The notes beneath the pieces are model-generated. The model had not been told where the DNA came from, did not search any database, and saw only the letters and a list, made by a program, of their open reading frames with translations. Source: Agathobacter sp. (lineage in GTDB: Bacteria > Bacillota_A > Clostridia > Lachnospirales > Lachnospiraceae). From it: 12,211 bases of DNA. Shown here one piece after another: positions 1 through 7,104 of this stretch (its first letter is position 1; each line of letters begins with the position of its first letter). The stretch is from NCBI GenBank assembly GCA_017936725.1, contig JAGBEZ010000008.1:1-12211 (forward strand), given 5' to 3'. Both the position numbers and the translations under genes were made by a program.

Positions 1-510
1 CATGTGGCAGCCTGGTTCGATTGCTTCCATATGAACCACGTTTCCTTCACCTGTTGCTGGAAGGATGATATTCTTAGAGTTTGTAACCTGTGTAAGCGCT
101 TCATCTGCCCAGAAACCTTCGCAGTCTGGACAGAACCAGTATTCGATACAGCCATTGTAGTGGCAGCCTGGTTCTACTGCTTCGTAATGTACTAGTTTGT
201 CGCTTCCTGTCGCTGGAAGTACTACATTTTTGATATTTGTAAGCTGTGTAAGCGCTTCATCCTGCCATACCTGTTCACAGTCGTAGCATACCCAGTGTTC
301 CATCTGTCCATCCATGTGGCAGCCCGCTTCGATTGCTTCCATGTGAACTACATTTCCTTCGCCTGTTGCTGGAAGGATTACACTCTTAGAATTTGTAACC
401 TGTGTAAGTGATTCATCTGTCCAGAAACCTTCACAACCTGGGCAGTACCAGTATTCTACATTACCATTGTAATGGCAGCCTGGTTCTACTGCTTCCATAT
501 GAACTACATT
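1..510 (-). repeat. 156-bp (52-residue) tandem coding repeat, three full units and a partial fourth
   Basis: Unit boundaries are at 510-355, 354-199, 198-43 and 42-1 (cut by the edge). The GCH codons fall at 480, 324, 168 and 12, exactly 156 bases apart with no indels. Each full unit reads roughly VVHMEA[VI]E.GCH, EYW or EHW, C..C, [TAQ]DE.LTQ.TN and LPATG. Units alternate in type: the first and third have GCHYNG with EYW[YF]CP.C, and the second has GCHMDG with EHWVC..C. The fourth begins like the second. One Cys-x-x-Cys plus a GCH per unit could bind metal or form a disulfide; this is inference. Similar repeats are known from surface proteins of gut Clostridia. Confidence 0.9.
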
Positions 511-2127
511 TTCATGTGTGTGTGGTTCTTCTGGTTCAACTGGTGTTTCTTCATCTGTCACTTTAAAATAAATCGAAGTTGAAGGAGCAGTAGCATTAAT
601 CTCTGCAAGTTCTTCCCACTCAACGTTCATGGTTACAACATCATCTAATACTAATGATTTTAACCAAGCAAGGTTTTCTGTCTGGGTTGTAGTTGTGTCA
701 TGACCCATAAGAATGATTTTTCCCTCGCCAAGGCCTTCTGTGATTGCACCATTGTTTGCGGCTACGTCAGTAGATTTTACAACATATGAACCATCATCAT
801 TCTGTTCTAAAATAACGGTATACCAGTACGCATAAGTTGATGCTGGCTGTCCTGTGATGGTTGAAATACTATCTTCTGCATCTTTAGATGCGAATGCATA
901 AATATGTTCAACTCCTGCAGACCAGTCATAGCCATTTGCAAAAGTAACATATCCTTTTTCGTCATCTTCTGCATTTACATCTACGCTTGATTTATAAACT
1001 TCTGGATCGATATAAAACTGTGTATCCTTTAATGCACCCGTCTTTAATGTGTTTGCATAACCGCCATTAAAGAAGCTTTCATACTCGAAAAATGCTACAC
1101 CCACACCATTGTTCAGTACGGTATTTGCCTGTCTAGATAAAGAATCTACAGTGAAACCATTCTGTGCTGAAAGACCAATAACAACATTCTTTTCGCTGCC
1201 ACCAGCTACTTTTATAGTATTACTAGTTATGCTATTTATCTGGTTTTCATAATATGCCATTGGCACAACTAAGTCGCCATATCCTTTGCTCATCCAAAGT
1301 TCTGCTGACTGCATAAATAAATTCTTTCCATCCTGATAAAATGGATATACAGATAAAGAAAGAATTAAATCAGGGTTGATTGCTTTTAATTCGATTGAAC
1401 AAGCTTTTACAAATTCAGTTACCTGCTGCTGTTTAAAGAGAACAAATTTGCTTGGTTCATCATAAGGACTACAACCATATTCAGCCTCAAATGCACTGAT
1501 TGTATAATCATCAAATCCATAGTCGATGGAATTTGTTTTCTGTGGATAACGAACATAGTCTAACTGAAGTCCGTCAATATCATAGTTTTCTACAAGAATT
1601 TCGTATAAGCTAACAATCCATTCACGACATTCTGGTCTAGCTGGATTTAAGAAATACATTGGTCCATACATTGTATCTTCGTAGTTATTTCCATTTGTAT
1701 CTGTAAGGAGCCAGTCTTTTTTCGCTGCATATACTGGACCACCGCTGTTCTCCCATGCCATTCCGATAAAGAAAGACTCTACCCAACAATGTAACTGGAT
1801 GCCTCTTTCATGACATTCATCAATATATGCCTGAAGTACGTCAAATCCATTATACATTGGATTCTGATAGGTATAATCATACTCTACTGGGAAAATTGTA
1901 TATCCATTGAATACAGTTTCCAAGAAAATAGTATTAATACCTGCATCTGCAATCTTTTCAACAGCTGCTTCTACCTGCGCTGCTGTTTTTTCCTTTGGTC
2001 TAAGCCATAATGCTCGCATTGGATTTTCTGCTTCTTCTGCACTTGCTGGAACGGCACCCTGTAACATGGTAACTACCATTCCTAAAACAAGGACAAGTGA
2101 AAGAAGTGCTTTTCTTATTTTTTTCAT
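1..2127 (-). CDS. Secreted GHL10 (DUF187-type) glycoside hydrolase with C-terminal Cys/His repeats, partial (3' end outside window)
   Basis: The frame is open from ATG at 2127 to the left edge: 709 codons with no stop, so the C-terminus is missing. GGAAGGA lies upstream of the ATG. Residues 1-30 are a Sec signal peptide with probable cleavage after ASA. Residues 35-370 are a GHL10 domain, with NPMRALWLRP at the start, HCWVES near 113 and DGLQLDYVRYP at 185-195. The family includes E. coli DigH, which acts on denuded peptidoglycan glycan; the substrate here is unknown. Residues 395-510 are the module shared with three other proteins of the window (Y400 D W, G426 Q, L466 G E G). From residue 540 a 52-residue repeat with GCH and CxxC begins. 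The catalytic part is a paralogue of the 445-residue gene just upstream, but it sits behind a terminator and so probably has its own promoter. The surface anchor, if any, must lie in the missing part. Confidence 0.9.
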   Translation of the reverse strand, partial: MKKIRKALLSLVLVLGMVVTMLQGAVPASAEEAENPMRALWLRPKEKTAAQVEAAVEKIADAGINTIFLETVFNGYTIFPVEYDYTYQNPMYNGFDVLQAYIDECHERGIQLHCWVESFFIGMAWENSGGPVYAAKKDWLLTDTNGNNYEDTMYGPMYFLNPARPECREWIVSLYEILVENYDIDGLQLDYVRYPQKTNSIDYGFDDYTISAFEAEYGCSPYDEPSKFVLFKQQQVTEFVKACSIELKAINPDLILSLSVYPFYQDGKNLFMQSAELWMSKGYGDLVVPMAYYENQINSITSNTIKVAGGSEKNVVIGLSAQNGFTVDSLSRQANTVLNNGVGVAFFEYESFFNGGYANTLKTGALKDTQFYIDPEVYKSSVDVNAEDDEKGYVTFANGYDWSAGVEHIYAFASKDAEDSISTITGQPASTYAYWYTVILEQNDDGSYVVKSTDVAANNGAITEGLGEGKIILMGHDTTTTQTENLAWLKSLVLDDVVTMNVEWEELAEINATAPSTSIYFKVTDEETPVEPEEPHTHENVVHMEAVEPGCHYNGNVEYWYCPGCEGFWTDESLTQVTNSKSVILPATGEGNVVHMEAIEAGCHMDGQMEHWVCYDCEQVWQDEALTQLTNIKNVVLPATGSDKLVHYEAVEPGCHYNGCIEYWFCPDCEGFWADEALTQVTNSKNIILPATGEGNVVHMEAIEPGCHM

Positions 2128-2211
2128 GTTTTTATTTCCTTCCATACATTTCAATTTATAAATGTACATTTTTGCTAAAATTTTTCACTTCACAAAGAAT
2201 TTCTAAGAAGT
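2128..2211 (-). promoter_or_regulatory. AT-rich leader of the distal GHL10 gene with two small palindromes
   Basis: This stretch lies between the upstream terminator and the start at 2127, so a promoter is expected here. I see no -35/-10 pair with good spacing; TATAAA (2160-2155, minus strand) is the best -10-like box and lacks a convincing -35. It overlaps a perfect 12-bp palindrome, AAATGTACATTT, at 2160-2171. TTTTTGCTAAAA at 2169-2180 resembles TTTTTAGCAAAAA at 5259-5271 upstream of the first gene of the cluster. The ribosome site GGAAGGA precedes the ATG. Confidence 0.35.
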
Positions 2212-2249
2212 AAAAAACGCATCCCGCAGAGCTACTTCTACGAGATGCG
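2212..2249 (-). terminator. Intrinsic terminator after the 445-residue GHL10 gene
   Basis: Read on the minus strand, CGCATCTCGTAGA pairs with TCTGCGGGATGCG in about 13 base pairs, including two G-U wobbles. The loop is short and a run of six T follows (2217-2212). It begins 16 nt after the TAA of the 445-residue gene and separates it from the second GHL10 gene. Confidence 0.88.
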
Positions 2250-2264
2250 CCTTATTATACGTCA

Positions 2265-3602
2265 TTATTCTGAATCACGTTTTTTCTTTTTTGAGCTGAC
2301 AATTAAATAGATAACCTCTCCAATAATTGCAAGAACTGCAACTGCTAATACAACGTAAAGAATGATTTCTCCTACGTTAACAGGTTCATCTACATCTATA
2401 ACATCATCTCGTTCTACATCAGTTTTGTATGTATCTACATCAATATTAAACTGTGTATCTTTTAAAGCAGTATTCTCTAAACTGCCAGCATATCCTTTGC
2501 TGTAGAATGTTTCATATTCAAAGAACGACACGCCTGCACCTGCTTCAAGAATCGTATTAACCTGATTCTGAACAGACTCTAACGTAAAGTCATTGATTGT
2601 AGAAACACCCATTACAGTATTTGCAGGACTATCACAAGCAACAGCTATAGAACTATTGGTTAAAGAACTCATGCCCTCAGAATACGACATTGCAACGAGC
2701 AAATCGCCATATCCCTCGTCCATCCACAATTCTGCAGATTGCATAAAGTTACTAACGCCCTTGCTATAATATGGAGATACAGATAATGAAAGAATCAAAT
2801 CTGGGTTGATTTCTCTTAATCTCGTAGAACACATTTTAACATATTCTGTTACCTGTAGACGTTTATAATATTCAAACACACCTGCTTCGAAACTGTTTGA
2901 TTTTACTTCGCGAGGATCAAATACTTCTTCGCCTTGTTCCTCACGCCACTCCATAAAAGCTTCTGCCGTGTAGTCATCGTAACCATAGTCCTTACTTGCG
3001 GTTTTTTCCGGATAACGACAATAGTCGAGCTGAATACCATCTGCATCATAGTTCTCTATGATAATCTCATACAGACCTACAACCCACTCTCTACACTCTG
3101 GTCTAGCTGGATTTAAGAAGTACATTTTACCATACATAGTTTCTTCCCATGGATTTCCTTCTCTATCTGTCAACAGCCAGTCTGTACCTTTAAGGGCCTT
3201 GTATACAGGACCGCCGCCGCGATTTGTCTGCAACCCTATAAAGAAAGATTCTACCCAGCAATGCAGTTGCATCCCACGGCTATGGCAAGCATCAATATAT
3301 GCCTGAAGCACATCAAATTCTTGATGAATAGGATGTTGAGAAATATAATCGTATTCTACAGGAAAAATGGTAAATCCTTCGTAAACGGTTTCTAGAAAAA
3401 TAGTATTAATCCCTGTATCCGCCAACTTCTGAACATTTTGTTCTACCTGTTCCTTAGTCCATTCCTTTGGGCGAAGCCATACTGCACGCATTGGATTTGA
3501 CTCCTCTTCGCTAGCATAAGCTATAGTAGCTTCGCACAATGGTGCAAGCACCATACCCAAAATTAATATAACGGAAAGAAGTTTTTTTACAAATCGATTC
3601 AT
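2265..3602 (-). CDS. Membrane-anchored GHL10 (DUF187-type) glycoside hydrolase
   Basis: A 445-residue protein. The signal peptide is residues 1-30 (AYA before SEE). The GHL10 domain spans about 35-390 with NPMRAVWLRP at 36-45, HCWVES at 114-119, NPARPECREW at 164-173 and DGIQLDYCRYP at 188-198. A membrane segment at about 411-435 is followed by SSKKKKRDSE, so the enzyme is predicted to sit outside the cell on a C-terminal anchor. Family members are thought to cleave glycan backbones, and E. coli DigH acts on denuded peptidoglycan; that substrate is not shown here. An AGGAAGG lies upstream of the ATG. It is the third gene of the minus-strand operon, 33 nt after the 252-residue gene, and is closed by the terminator at 2212-2249. 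Unlike its paralogue at 1-2127 it lacks the shared module and the Cys repeats. Compared with that paralogue it has a longer acidic loop near 215-240. Confidence 0.92.
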   Translation of the reverse strand: MNRFVKKLLSVILILGMVLAPLCEATIAYASEEESNPMRAVWLRPKEWTKEQVEQNVQKLADTGINTIFLETVYEGFTIFPVEYDYISQHPIHQEFDVLQAYIDACHSRGMQLHCWVESFFIGLQTNRGGGPVYKALKGTDWLLTDREGNPWEETMYGKMYFLNPARPECREWVVGLYEIIIENYDADGIQLDYCRYPEKTASKDYGYDDYTAEAFMEWREEQGEEVFDPREVKSNSFEAGVFEYYKRLQVTEYVKMCSTRLREINPDLILSLSVSPYYSKGVSNFMQSAELWMDEGYGDLLVAMSYSEGMSSLTNSSIAVACDSPANTVMGVSTINDFTLESVQNQVNTILEAGAGVSFFEYETFYSKGYAGSLENTALKDTQFNIDVDTYKTDVERDDVIDVDEPVNVGEIILYVVLAVAVLAIIGEVIYLIVSSKKKKRDSE

Positions 3603-3635
3603 ATCTTCTTTTCCCTTCCTAATACCGTATTATTA

Positions 3636-4394
3636 TTAAGCGTTTTTCTTTTTGCTTACTACAACGATTACGCCAACGATAGCGATTACAACAACAACTA
3701 CTACAGCGATTACGAGTGGGTTAATTCCACCTTCTGCATCTTTGTCAGCATCTTTGTCAGCATCTTTATCAGCATCAGCGTTTGCATCATCTTTGTTTGC
3801 GTCATCTTTGTCTGCATCATCAGTTGCTTCTGTTTCTGGTTCTGGTTCATCAACTTCTACAGGAACTGTTGAAAGGAATGCACCGTCAACATAATCATAT
3901 ACATCGTACATAGCACTTGGATGAACGCCAAGGTAGAATTCTTTTCCTACTACGAGGTTAGTGTTGTAGAAATCATAATCAGCCTGTTTAGCGCCAGCAA
4001 GGTTAGCATGGTACATGATTACCATTTTACCTTCGCCAAGTGTTGTGTTATGGAATGGGTTTGCAACACCGTCTGGTGTTGTGTAAGCTTCTTTAACAAC
4101 CCAAGCGCCTTTTGCTTCATCTAATTCTAATAAAGCGCTACAGAACCAACCAAATACAGCTGGATCCTGCTGACCTGTTAAAGTTCCCATTGTCTGTGTT
4201 TCATCTAATGAGATGAATGCAATAACGTCCTGGTAAGAACCGAAGTTCCAGTCGTACATGTTTGCACATGTGATAACACCCTGTGTGGTGCCTTCTGCTT
4301 CTGCAGCTTTATAGCTTGCAGCATTACCAGCGATTGGTAATACTACAGCTGCTAAGATTAATAAAGAAAGAACAATTTTTGTAAGTTTCTTCAT
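3636..4394 (-). CDS. Surface protein made of one shared YDW/LGxG module, Asp-Lys-Ala linker and C-terminal membrane anchor
   Basis: A 252-residue protein of unknown function. Residues 1-26 are a signal peptide almost identical in its first half to that of the upstream 227-residue protein (MKKLTK start), so the two are probably tandem paralogues. Residues 43-165 are the shared module: Y47 D W, G74 Q, W83, L119 G E G K M and VGKEF at 149-153. Residues 178-222 form an acidic linker (EPEPETE, then DDADK, DDANK and DADK repeats). Residues 224-246 are a Val/Ile-rich membrane segment followed by SKKKNA. No catalytic motif is visible, so a binding or scaffold role outside the membrane is the simplest reading. 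GGGAAG precedes the ATG. It is the second gene of the operon, 44 nt after the 227-residue gene and 33 nt before the GHL10 gene. Confidence 0.87.
   Translation of the reverse strand: MKKLTKIVLSLLILAAVVLPIAGNAASYKAAEAEGTTQGVITCANMYDWNFGSYQDVIAFISLDETQTMGTLTGQQDPAVFGWFCSALLELDEAKGAWVVKEAYTTPDGVANPFHNTTLGEGKMVIMYHANLAGAKQADYDFYNTNLVVGKEFYLGVHPSAMYDVYDYVDGAFLSTVPVEVDEPEPETEATDDADKDDANKDDANADADKDADKDADKDAEGGINPLVIAVVVVVVIAIVGVIVVVSKKKNA
3735..3824 (-). repeat. Asp-Lys-Ala low-complexity coding repeat (12-15 bp units)
   Basis: Codons for residues 191-220 of the 252-residue protein. They include three near-perfect copies of a 12-bp unit coding DADK (about 3736-3776) and two of a 15-bp unit coding DDANK. 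The segment forms a charged stalk between the module and the membrane. The near-identical DNA units could change number by slippage without breaking the frame. Confidence 0.8.
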
Positions 4395-4438
4395 AATTAT
4401 CTTCCCGCTTTCTTTTTTAATTGTTTTTTGTGATTTAA

Positions 4439-5122
4439 TTATGCGTTGCGTTTTTTAAGTCCAAGAGCTACGAAAGCAACTGCTACGAAGAGCATAGAAG
4501 CCATAGCTACTACTGGTGTAGCATCACCTGTTGAAGGTACGTTTGAACCAGCATTGTTTGAACCAGCGTTGTTTGAACCAGCGTTGTTTGAACCAGCGTC
4601 TGGTGTTGTTGTAGTTGTTCCTGAATTGCCAGCTGAAGCTGCTGCTTTTTCAATTGAAACAGATACAGTTGAACCCCATTGCAAACCTACCAACTCATCA
4701 AAAGAATTGCTTAATTTTACTTTGTCGCCAACTTTTAAGCTTGATAAGAAAGCAAAGTCATCTGCTTTTGCTGTAGTACTGTGAGCCATAAGAGCCATTT
4801 TGCCCTGACCGAGTTTTGAATCATAAATTTTGTTTGCTGAACCCACTTCTGAAGCTGTAACAGTACATACGCCGTCAGCACCTTCTTCTAAAAGAACAAT
4901 ATGCCACCATTCGAATGTATTGCCGGTCTGTCCGTTAATTGAGTTAACTGACTGTGTATCATCTGCAGCGAAAATATAAATATGATCTACGCTTGCGCCA
5001 TTCCAGTCATAACCATTTACCATATCTGCAGTAGCTTTCTCAGCTGCCTGATAGTTTGTTGCACTAGCTAATACTGTTAATACTAAAGCTAATGAGAGGA
5101 TGAGTTTTGTTAATTTTTTCAT
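4439..5122 (-). CDS. Surface protein made of one shared YDW/LGxG module with a sortase-type C-terminal signal
   Basis: A 227-residue protein of unknown function. The signal peptide is residues 1-26 (YQA before AEK). Residues 34-145 are the shared module: Y38 D W, G64 Q, W72-W73, L104 G Q G K M, H114 and VGDKVKL. After a Thr-rich stretch there is an AGSNN repeat (176-194), then VPSTGD at 195-200, a hydrophobic segment at 201-221 and LKKRNA. This is the layout of a cell-wall sorting signal, with Val in place of the usual Leu of LPxTG. No sortase gene is in the window, so anchoring by transpeptidation is inferred. AAGGA precedes the ATG. It is the first gene of the operon, about 75 nt downstream of the predicted start of transcription, so it is likely to be the most abundantly made. 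No catalytic residues are evident; glycan binding is a guess. Confidence 0.87.
   Translation of the reverse strand: MKKLTKLILSLALVLTVLASATNYQAAEKATADMVNGYDWNGASVDHIYIFAADDTQSVNSINGQTGNTFEWWHIVLLEEGADGVCTVTASEVGSANKIYDSKLGQGKMALMAHSTTAKADDFAFLSSLKVGDKVKLSNSFDELVGLQWGSTVSVSIEKAAASAGNSGTTTTTPDAGSNNAGSNNAGSNNAGSNVPSTGDATPVVAMASMLFVAVAFVALGLKKRNA
4541..4600 (-). repeat. Four 15-bp tandem repeats coding AGSNN
   Basis: Plus-strand units GTTTGAACCAGC[AG]T[TC] run back to back at 4541, 4556, 4571 and 4586, differing at one or two positions. They code the flexible AGSNN linker just before the VPSTGD sorting motif. The near-identity of the units suggests recent expansion or a capacity for length variation. 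Confidence 0.9.
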
Positions 5123-5204
5123 TTTGTTTTCCTTCTTTCTTTTTTATTTTTTTGCGCTAATTTTTTTCCAAGCACCGCGCATATGCCATTTTTGGATAAT
5201 TGTA

Positions 5205-5233
5205 ATTATAATCGCAATCTCTCAAAAGTTCAA
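5205..5233 (-). promoter_or_regulatory. Sigma-A type promoter of the surface-protein/GHL10 operon
   Basis: On the minus strand, TTGAAC (5233-5228) is separated by exactly 17 bases from a perfect TATAAT (5210-5205). Transcription would start near 5198, giving a leader of about 75 nt to the ATG at 5122. The spacer contains GAGATTGCG (5221-5213), one arm of the inverted repeat described separately. Confidence 0.82.
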
Positions 5234-5326
5234 CAAAAATATATAAACTTGCAACCTTTTTTTAGCAAAAATACCTATATTTGAATGTACTTTCATCGAG
5301 ATTGCGCGTTCTTTGAATGTATTTTC
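5213..5326. promoter_or_regulatory. Candidate operator cluster upstream of and inside the operon promoter
   Basis: CGCAATCTC at 5213-5221 lies in the -10/-35 spacer. Its exact complement GAGATTGCG lies at 5298-5306, with centres 85 bp apart (about eight helical turns). Flanking the upstream arm are two direct copies of TTTGAATGTA[CT]TTTC at 5280-5294 and 5312-5326, 32 bp apart. TTTTTAGCAAAAA (5259-5271) is a short near-palindrome. These look like binding sites for one or more regulators, but no protein can be assigned from sequence alone. No gene or clear terminator for the upstream acetyltransferase gene was seen in 5123-5332. Confidence 0.4.
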
Positions 5327-5332
5327 TTTGTT

Positions 5333-6250
5333 TTATAGGTTTTTGTACGCGCCACAATAGGTTCGCTCTGGTAAAAAGCCAAATTTCCCATAAAATTTGG
5401 TCAGTATTGTCCAGTCAATATTCACACGATCCCTGCCGAGTGCTTTTAACTGCATCAGACATTTATATAGAAAATACTCTCCCACACCTTTGCCTCTTGC
5501 CTTTTCGGCAATTCCTATCGGGCCGAGCTTCCCTCTGCCGTCCGGTTCTTTTGACAGCATGCAAAATCCCAGCACCTCTGTCCGTACTTTGTCCCAAAGC
5601 AGCATGATTTCCTGATTCGACTTGCCTTCTTTTAGCGCACACTCTACCTCGAACTTCCATCTTCCTGGAAATTCCTGTTCTAAAAACGCAAGCAGCGCTA
5701 CTTCCTCGCCTCGATAAGCGCATGCCATCCATTGCGTATCAAATGGTTCTGACAAAAACGCCTCCATTTGTGGATTCTTTTGTACATTTCCCTCTAAGTC
5801 ATAGTAGACAAAGTCATCCGTAACCACAAACTGGTTTTTTCGAAAGAATCCGCACAGTTTTTCTGTCACTTCTGGCAGTCCAGAAAAGAAACAAAAGAAA
5901 TCCTGTCCTACAATCCATTTTTGGATTCCCATTTCTTTTAAAGTACTTTGCGCTTTTTCTAATAGAAGAGAGCCATATCCATTTCGCTGCGCTTCTTCTT
6001 TTACCGCCAGGATGCTAAGCCAAGCCGTAGCAGGAAGTAAATCTTCACAGTCTGGAATTTTTACTCCGATAAATCCCAGGCACTCTCCATTTTCCCATAA
6101 TGAATAACTGGCCTCCTCGCAAAAACAACGGTGCGAAAAAAGTTTTTGCTCTAATGCTTCCTTTGTAACGTAATAATGCAAAGGAATTGTCTCTTGACAC
6201 AGGCTTGCCAAGTATTCGATATCGCTATGTACCAACTTTCGCCATTTCAT
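5333..6250 (-). CDS. Double-domain GNAT family N-acetyltransferase
   Basis: A 305-residue cytoplasmic protein with two GNAT folds in tandem, about twice the usual length. The N-terminal copy (about 1-150) has an acetyl-CoA motif of the form AVKEEAQRNGYGSLLLEKA near 82-100. The C-terminal copy (about 175-305) has GIAEKARGKGVGEYFLYKCL followed by a FYGKFGF motif near the end, typical of the GNAT C-terminal strand. Such tandem forms often have one active and one degenerate copy; both Q/RxxGxG/A loops look intact here. The acceptor is unknown. The ATG at 6250 is separated by one nucleotide from the TAA of the upstream RpiR gene, so the two are almost certainly cotranscribed and translationally coupled. 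This suggests acetylation of an amino sugar or another ligand tied to the regulator, but that is inference. Confidence 0.9.
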   Translation of the reverse strand: MKWRKLVHSDIEYLASLCQETIPLHYYVTKEALEQKLFSHRCFCEEASYSLWENGECLGFIGVKIPDCEDLLPATAWLSILAVKEEAQRNGYGSLLLEKAQSTLKEMGIQKWIVGQDFFCFFSGLPEVTEKLCGFFRKNQFVVTDDFVYYDLEGNVQKNPQMEAFLSEPFDTQWMACAYRGEEVALLAFLEQEFPGRWKFEVECALKEGKSNQEIMLLWDKVRTEVLGFCMLSKEPDGRGKLGPIGIAEKARGKGVGEYFLYKCLMQLKALGRDRVNIDWTILTKFYGKFGFLPERTYCGAYKNL

Positions 6251-6251
6251 T

Positions 6252-7085
6252 TTATTTCTCCCGTAACGCAGAAAGCGTATTCTTGTATTTTTGTATTTTT
6301 GCAGAGGCCTCTCTCTCCATATAGTATGCGTATAAAATATCGAACATGATTAATATCGAAAGCTGTGGAGATACCTTCATTCCGAAATCCAGATTTTTTA
6401 CATATGCCACGCGTAGTATATCGTCGCAATAATATTCCACCCCTGGCTCCACGTGTGAAGTTATGAGTACCACTTTCGCCTTACTTTTCTTCGCCATTTG
6501 AAGGCAGTCCAGCACCTCTTTTGTTTTTCCACTTAAGGAAATCCCGATTACAAGGCACTCGCTGTCCACCAAAGCTGCGCGCATCATCATGATGTGCGGG
6601 TCTGTAACCACATCTACGTCAACTCCAGCTCGCATAAGGCGAAGCTGCATTTCTCTTGCGGCAAGCCCCGAGCATCCAAGACCGCAAATGAAGACCCTGC
6701 GACAGGCATCCAAGAGTCTTGCGACTCTTTGAATCTGCTCCTCGTCAATCAATTCATAATCATCATGAATAATCGATTTGTAGTAGCCGTAATTCTTTTT
6801 GGTCACATAAGATATATCCTTGTCCACTGGGATATCACTCTTTTCATATTCCAAATCCTTTTCATATAAAAAGATTAGCTCACGATACCCTTTGTAGCCA
6901 CATTTTTTTGCAAATCTCGACAAAGATGCTTCCGAAACATATAGTTGCTTGGCGATATTTTTGGAAGAAAGATCGCATTTTTCCGTATTATTCAAGAAAA
7001 ACTCCGCGATATTTTTCTCCACCGCTGTCATCTCATCATAGCAGTTTCGAATGTTTTTTTTCGTCTCATTTTTAAAGCTTACCAT
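6252..7085 (-). CDS. RpiR/MurR family transcriptional regulator (HTH + SIS domains)
   Basis: The protein has 277 residues from ATG at 7085. An N-terminal RpiR-type helix-turn-helix covers about 20-75 (SSKNIAKQLYVSEASLSRFAK, one residue long of a standard core, is its heart). A C-terminal SIS sugar-phosphate-binding domain covers about 115-260 with FICGLGCSGLAA at 132-143 and GISLSGKT at 181-188. The family binds phosphosugars such as MurNAc-6-P (MurR) or ribose/hexose phosphates and controls their catabolic genes. I chose 7085 because AGAGG (7098-7094) sits 8 nt upstream; an in-frame GTG at 7094 overlaps that site and would leave almost no leader after the -10 at 7110-7105. The gene is divergent from the phosphodiester glycosidase gene and cotranscribed with the GNAT gene. 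It is the natural candidate to regulate the surface-enzyme genes around it. Confidence 0.92.
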   Translation of the reverse strand: MVSFKNETKKNIRNCYDEMTAVEKNIAEFFLNNTEKCDLSSKNIAKQLYVSEASLSRFAKKCGYKGYRELIFLYEKDLEYEKSDIPVDKDISYVTKKNYGYYKSIIHDDYELIDEEQIQRVARLLDACRRVFICGLGCSGLAAREMQLRLMRAGVDVDVVTDPHIMMMRAALVDSECLVIGISLSGKTKEVLDCLQMAKKSKAKVVLITSHVEPGVEYYCDDILRVAYVKNLDFGMKVSPQLSILIMFDILYAYYMEREASAKIQKYKNTLSALREK

Positions 7086-7104
7086 ATTCATCACCTCTGC
7101 CCAT

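Noticed and set aside
4..195. Plus-strand open frame in the left repeat region
   Set aside because: It is the antisense of the 52-residue Cys/His repeats. The minus frame is open for 709 codons with a signal peptide and a known domain.
1..510. CRISPR-like regular spacing
   Set aside because: The 156-bp units are contiguous coding repeats in one open frame with no unique spacers between short repeats.
3735..3824. Calcium-binding (EF-hand or dockerin type) loops in the DADKDADK stretch
   Set aside because: The Gly and hydrophobic positions of a calcium loop are missing; the segment is a simple charged stalk.
3652..3894. Plus-strand open frame coding a Thr/Ser/Ala-rich peptide
   Set aside because: It is the antisense of the Val-rich membrane segment and Asp-Lys-Ala repeat of the 252-residue gene. 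Its low-complexity composition follows from those codons and no ribosome site precedes it.
5259..5271. Terminator of the acetyltransferase gene
   Set aside because: TTTTTAGCAAAAA makes only a five-pair A/T stem with a three-base loop, too weak to call a terminator.
7086..7094. GTG at 7094 or ATG at 7091 as start of the RpiR gene
   Set aside because: Both overlap or abut the AGAGG ribosome site; ATG at 7085 has proper 8-nt spacing. The difference is three residues at most.
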